DNA of 15,355 nt from an uncultured Collinsella sp. (lineage in GTDB: Bacteria > Actinomycetota > Coriobacteriia > Coriobacteriales > Coriobacteriaceae): NCBI GenBank assembly GCA_937926755.1, contig CALBBA010000231.1, positions 1 to 15,355 on the forward strand, written 5' to 3'. The position numbers were made by a program, and so were the translations under genes. Under the pieces are notes generated by a model. It worked only from the letters and a program-made list of their open reading frames with translations, was not told where the DNA came from and ran no database searches. Positions within the stretch are counted from its first letter, which is position 1; every line of letters starts with the position of its first letter. This document shows positions 13,502 to 15,355 of the stretch, piece by piece.

Positions 13502-14506
13502 CTAGCGCAACATATGCGCGACCAGCTCCGCGCGCGTGCCGATGCCAAGCTTGGCATACACGCCGGACAGACGGTTTTTCACGGTGCCCGGTGATACGCC
13601 CATATGGCGTGCGATTTCGGCGTTGGTCCATCCGCGGCAGGCGAGCATGGCCATGGTGAATTCCGTGGTGGTTAGATCGTCGGCCACGTCCTCGCCCGAA
13701 TCGGGGCTTTGGATGCGCCGCCGGCCGTAGCTGAATCGATACGTGATCTCGATGATGCGAGCGAAATCGTCGGGGTATTGCGATTTTAAGCATGCCTCGA
13801 TAAGCCCCTGTAAAAGGCCATGGTGCTCGCCAATGAGCTCGATAAGGCCGTCGGGGCGCGCAATGTCCCAAGCGGCTCCGAAGTGTGCCTTTGCGGCGTT
13901 GACATCTTTGAGACTCATGCATGCCATGGAGGCTGCCAGGTGCAGGAACAGCTCCGAGATGGGATAGCTTCCTTGTTTCATGATCAGGGCGTTTTCCGCC
14001 ATGCCCAGACTGCGGCCATATTCGCCGCGCAGATACAGGGCATGCGCCATCACGTAGCTGGCGAACAGGCGCAGGCCTTCGGGCAGATGTGCCGCAAGTG
14101 GATAAAACTCTTCGGCGGAATACGGGGAAGGCAAGTGCAGCAGGACGCTCGCGGCCGAGGCGAACAGGATATGCGTGGCGTGGACGGCGGGAGATTCCTC
14201 GTCAGTTGGCGTATCGAGGATGCCCGCAAGGCAACGGCGGGCATCGGCGATACGGTTGAGCGACAGACTGGCATATCCGCAGATGAAGCAGGCAGAATAG
14301 CGCAGTGCGGGATCGGTGGCGTCAAGATAGGGGTGCGCCGTCTTGGCAGCGAGGGTGGCCTGTCCGCGAAAGTACAGCGCTTCTGCCGTGGCAATAGCGC
14401 GCGAATCGGGATCGGAAATGCCTGCAACCGCAGCGTCAATCTGCCCCGGCACAAAGGCGGTGCACATCAACGGCATGGGAACGCATGGGTAGCCATCGCA
14501 GTCCAT
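13502..14506 (-). CDS. LuxR-family regulator with TPR-like N-terminus
   Basis: 334 residues from ATG 14506 (GGGAG 8 nt upstream); the frame is also open from a TTG at 14542 and an ATG at 14533. The C-terminal 57 residues (278-334) are a GerE/LuxR helix-turn-helix: LTTTEFTMAMLACRGW, then TNAEIARHMGVSPGTVKNRLSGVYAKLGI. The N-terminal about 260 residues are helical, with repeated A/G/L/Y periodicity (YASLSLNRIADARRCLAGIL, YVMAHALYLRGEYGRSLGMAENAL), like TPR-type sensor regions. No receiver domain, P-loop or membrane segment is seen, so it is a cytosolic one-component regulator with an unknown signal. The EHHGLLQGLIEACLKSQYPDDFARIIEITYRFSYGRRRI segment looks characteristic of a Coriobacteriia subgroup (recollection, not verified). 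It lies upstream of and co-directional with the giant surface gene, its likely target. Confidence 0.9.
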   Translation of the reverse strand: MDCDGYPCVPMPLMCTAFVPGQIDAAVAGISDPDSRAIATAEALYFRGQATLAAKTAHPYLDATDPALRYSACFICGYASLSLNRIADARRCLAGILDTPTDEESPAVHATHILFASAASVLLHLPSPYSAEEFYPLAAHLPEGLRLFASYVMAHALYLRGEYGRSLGMAENALIMKQGSYPISELFLHLAASMACMSLKDVNAAKAHFGAAWDIARPDGLIELIGEHHGLLQGLIEACLKSQYPDDFARIIEITYRFSYGRRRIQSPDSGEDVADDLTTTEFTMAMLACRGWTNAEIARHMGVSPGTVKNRLSGVYAKLGIGTRAELVAHMLR

Positions 14507-14802
14507 CTTCCATCTCCCATCAGGTGGCAACATTAGCAGCAATTGTACCCCTGCTGCTCGGGACTGGAATTTGTGGGTATCGCCTACGATTATGCCGAAC
14601 GAATAAAGGAAGAGTCTATTGGCGATGCTCTTAGGGTGGTTGTCGAGGCATAGCTGACCTTGGCATAAGGAAAAACTGCCGCCCCTGCAAAAAGCTCCGT
14701 CACAACGATGGGAAACGAACCTCGCTCTGCATATAATGAGGTCATATGACAGCGCGTTTGCATATGCGCGGCGCGTTCCATCGACCCGAAAAGGAGCCCT
14801 GC
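14507..14802. other. Divergent luxR / guaA intergenic region
   Basis: 296 bp with promoters in both directions. For luxR, TACAAT on the minus strand (14542-14547) lies 36 nt before its ATG. For guaA there is a perfect TATAAT. A 38-codon open stretch at 14543-14653 (+) has protein-like wording (EFVGIAYDYAERIKEES) but starts with TTG, lacks a ribosome-binding site and overlaps the luxR promoter, so I do not call it a gene. Confidence 0.45.
14732..14737 (+). promoter_or_regulatory. guaA promoter -10 box
   Basis: A perfect TATAAT lies 65 nt before the guaA ATG. The -35 is poor (TGGGAA at 14709-14714 with 17-bp spacing). A perfect 10-bp palindrome GTCATATGAC (14741-14750) covers the expected transcription start, and GCATATGC follows at 14760-14767. 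Either could be an operator for purine or nucleotide-responsive control, which is inference. Confidence 0.6.
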
Positions 14803-15355
14803 ATGGATCCCAACAAGCGTCCCGACGACATGGTGCGTATCACCACTCCCGAACTTGCCCAGGCGTTCATCGAAGAGCAGGTCGCTGCAATCCGCGAGCA
14901 GATCGGCGACAAGAAGGTCCTGCTGGCCCTTTCGGGCGGCGTTGACAGCTCGGTTGTCGCGGCCTTGCTCATCAAGGCCATCGGCAAGCAACTCATCTGC
15001 GTGCACGTGAACCACGGCCTGATGCGCAAGGGCGAGAGCGAGCAGGTCGTCGACGTCTTCAAGAACCAGATGGACGCCAACCTGGTCTATGTTGACGCGA
15101 CTGATCGCTTCCTGGATAAGCTCGTGGACGTCGAGGAGCCCGAGGCCAAGCGTAAGATTATCGGCGCCGAGTTCATTCGCGTGTTCGAGGAGGAGGCCCG
15201 CAAGGTTGGCGACGAGGTTAGCTTCCTCGCCCAGGGCACCATCTATCACGACATCCTGGAGTCCCAGGATGGCGTGAAGGCTCACCACAACGTGGGCGGC
15301 CTGCCCGATGACCTGCAGTTTGAGCTCTGCGAGCCCGTCAAGCTGCTGTACAAGG
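14803..15355 (+). CDS. guaA: GMP synthase ATP-pyrophosphatase subunit, 3'-partial
   Basis: 184 codons are visible before the window ends. The enzyme amidates XMP to GMP in purine synthesis using ATP. The PP-loop SGGVDSS is at 44-50 and the conserved CVHVNHGLMRKGESEQV at about 66-82. KRKIIGAEFIRVFEEEA, AQGTIYHDILES and the XMP-site run AHHNVGGLPDDL follow in the usual GuaA order. The start is firm: AAAAGGAG is 6 nt before the ATG, with TATAAT upstream. Bifunctional GuaA normally begins with a glutamine amidotransferase domain of about 190 residues. Here the protein begins about 20 residues before the synthetase domain, as in the split archaeal GuaAb type. No amidotransferase gene is present upstream. 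It either partners with an unlinked or downstream amidotransferase subunit or uses free ammonia. Confidence 0.92.
   Translation, partial: MDPNKRPDDMVRITTPELAQAFIEEQVAAIREQIGDKKVLLALSGGVDSSVVAALLIKAIGKQLICVHVNHGLMRKGESEQVVDVFKNQMDANLVYVDATDRFLDKLVDVEEPEAKRKIIGAEFIRVFEEEARKVGDEVSFLAQGTIYHDILESQDGVKAHHNVGGLPDDLQFELCEPVKLLYK

Noticed and set aside
14543..14653. 38-codon plus-strand frame with protein-like text in the luxR/guaA gap
   Set aside because: TTG start, no ribosome-binding site, overlaps the likely luxR promoter, too short to judge. A gene remnant is possible but unsupported.

Overview
The window looks like a chromosomal segment of a gut Coriobacteriia bacterium, most likely Collinsella or a close relative. 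This is inference from several traits together: GC-rich coding with strong third-position GC bias, Gram-positive sortase-anchored surface proteins, a LuxR regulator with a helical-repeat N-terminus of a kind I associate with Coriobacteriia, and a divergent second type IIA topoisomerase beside a GMP synthase. No species-level marker is visible.

Layout from left to right. (1) Positions 1-1121: a cupin gene (+) whose 5' end may lie outside the window, then a start-less fragment that looks like the C-terminal domain of a TetR-type regulator, then about 290 bp of non-coding DNA. (2) 1122-2006 (-): an LPATG cell-wall-anchored surface protein. A 322 bp divergent intergenic region follows. (3) 2329-2859 (+): an NAD(P)H-dependent FMN reductase/flavodoxin-like protein. 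(4) 2860-3114: a structured convergent intergenic region with a 16-bp perfect inverted repeat, phased T-tract repeats and a strong bidirectional terminator. (5) 3115-7398 (-): a two-gene operon for a complete but divergent type IIA topoisomerase, ATPase/TOPRIM subunit first and breakage-reunion subunit second. (6) 7399-7865: a long divergent region with a 37-bp near-perfect palindrome. (7) 7866-8882 (+): a lipoprotein, followed by a terminator. (8) 8993-13345 (-): a 1450-residue, apparently Tat-exported, cysteine-containing surface protein with an LAGTG sorting signal. Its probable regulator lies just upstream on the same strand at 13502-14506: a LuxR-type one-component protein with a TPR-like N-terminus. 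(9) 14803 onward (+): the start of GMP synthase, which begins directly with the ATP-pyrophosphatase domain and has no amidotransferase domain in front of it.

How the genes work together. The topoisomerase genes are clearly one unit. The LuxR gene and the giant surface protein are same-strand neighbours with no visible terminator between them, and I infer a dedicated regulator/surface-protein pair. The surface proteins, lipoprotein and giant protein make this largely an envelope-related region set among housekeeping genes (topoisomerase, guaA).

The best leads for something under-described are the Tat/LAxTG giant protein with its LuxR partner, the apparently split GMP synthase, the divergent topoisomerase with Ala at the quinolone-contact serine position, and the 37-bp palindrome. 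No CRISPR array, insertion sequence, tRNA or rRNA was seen.
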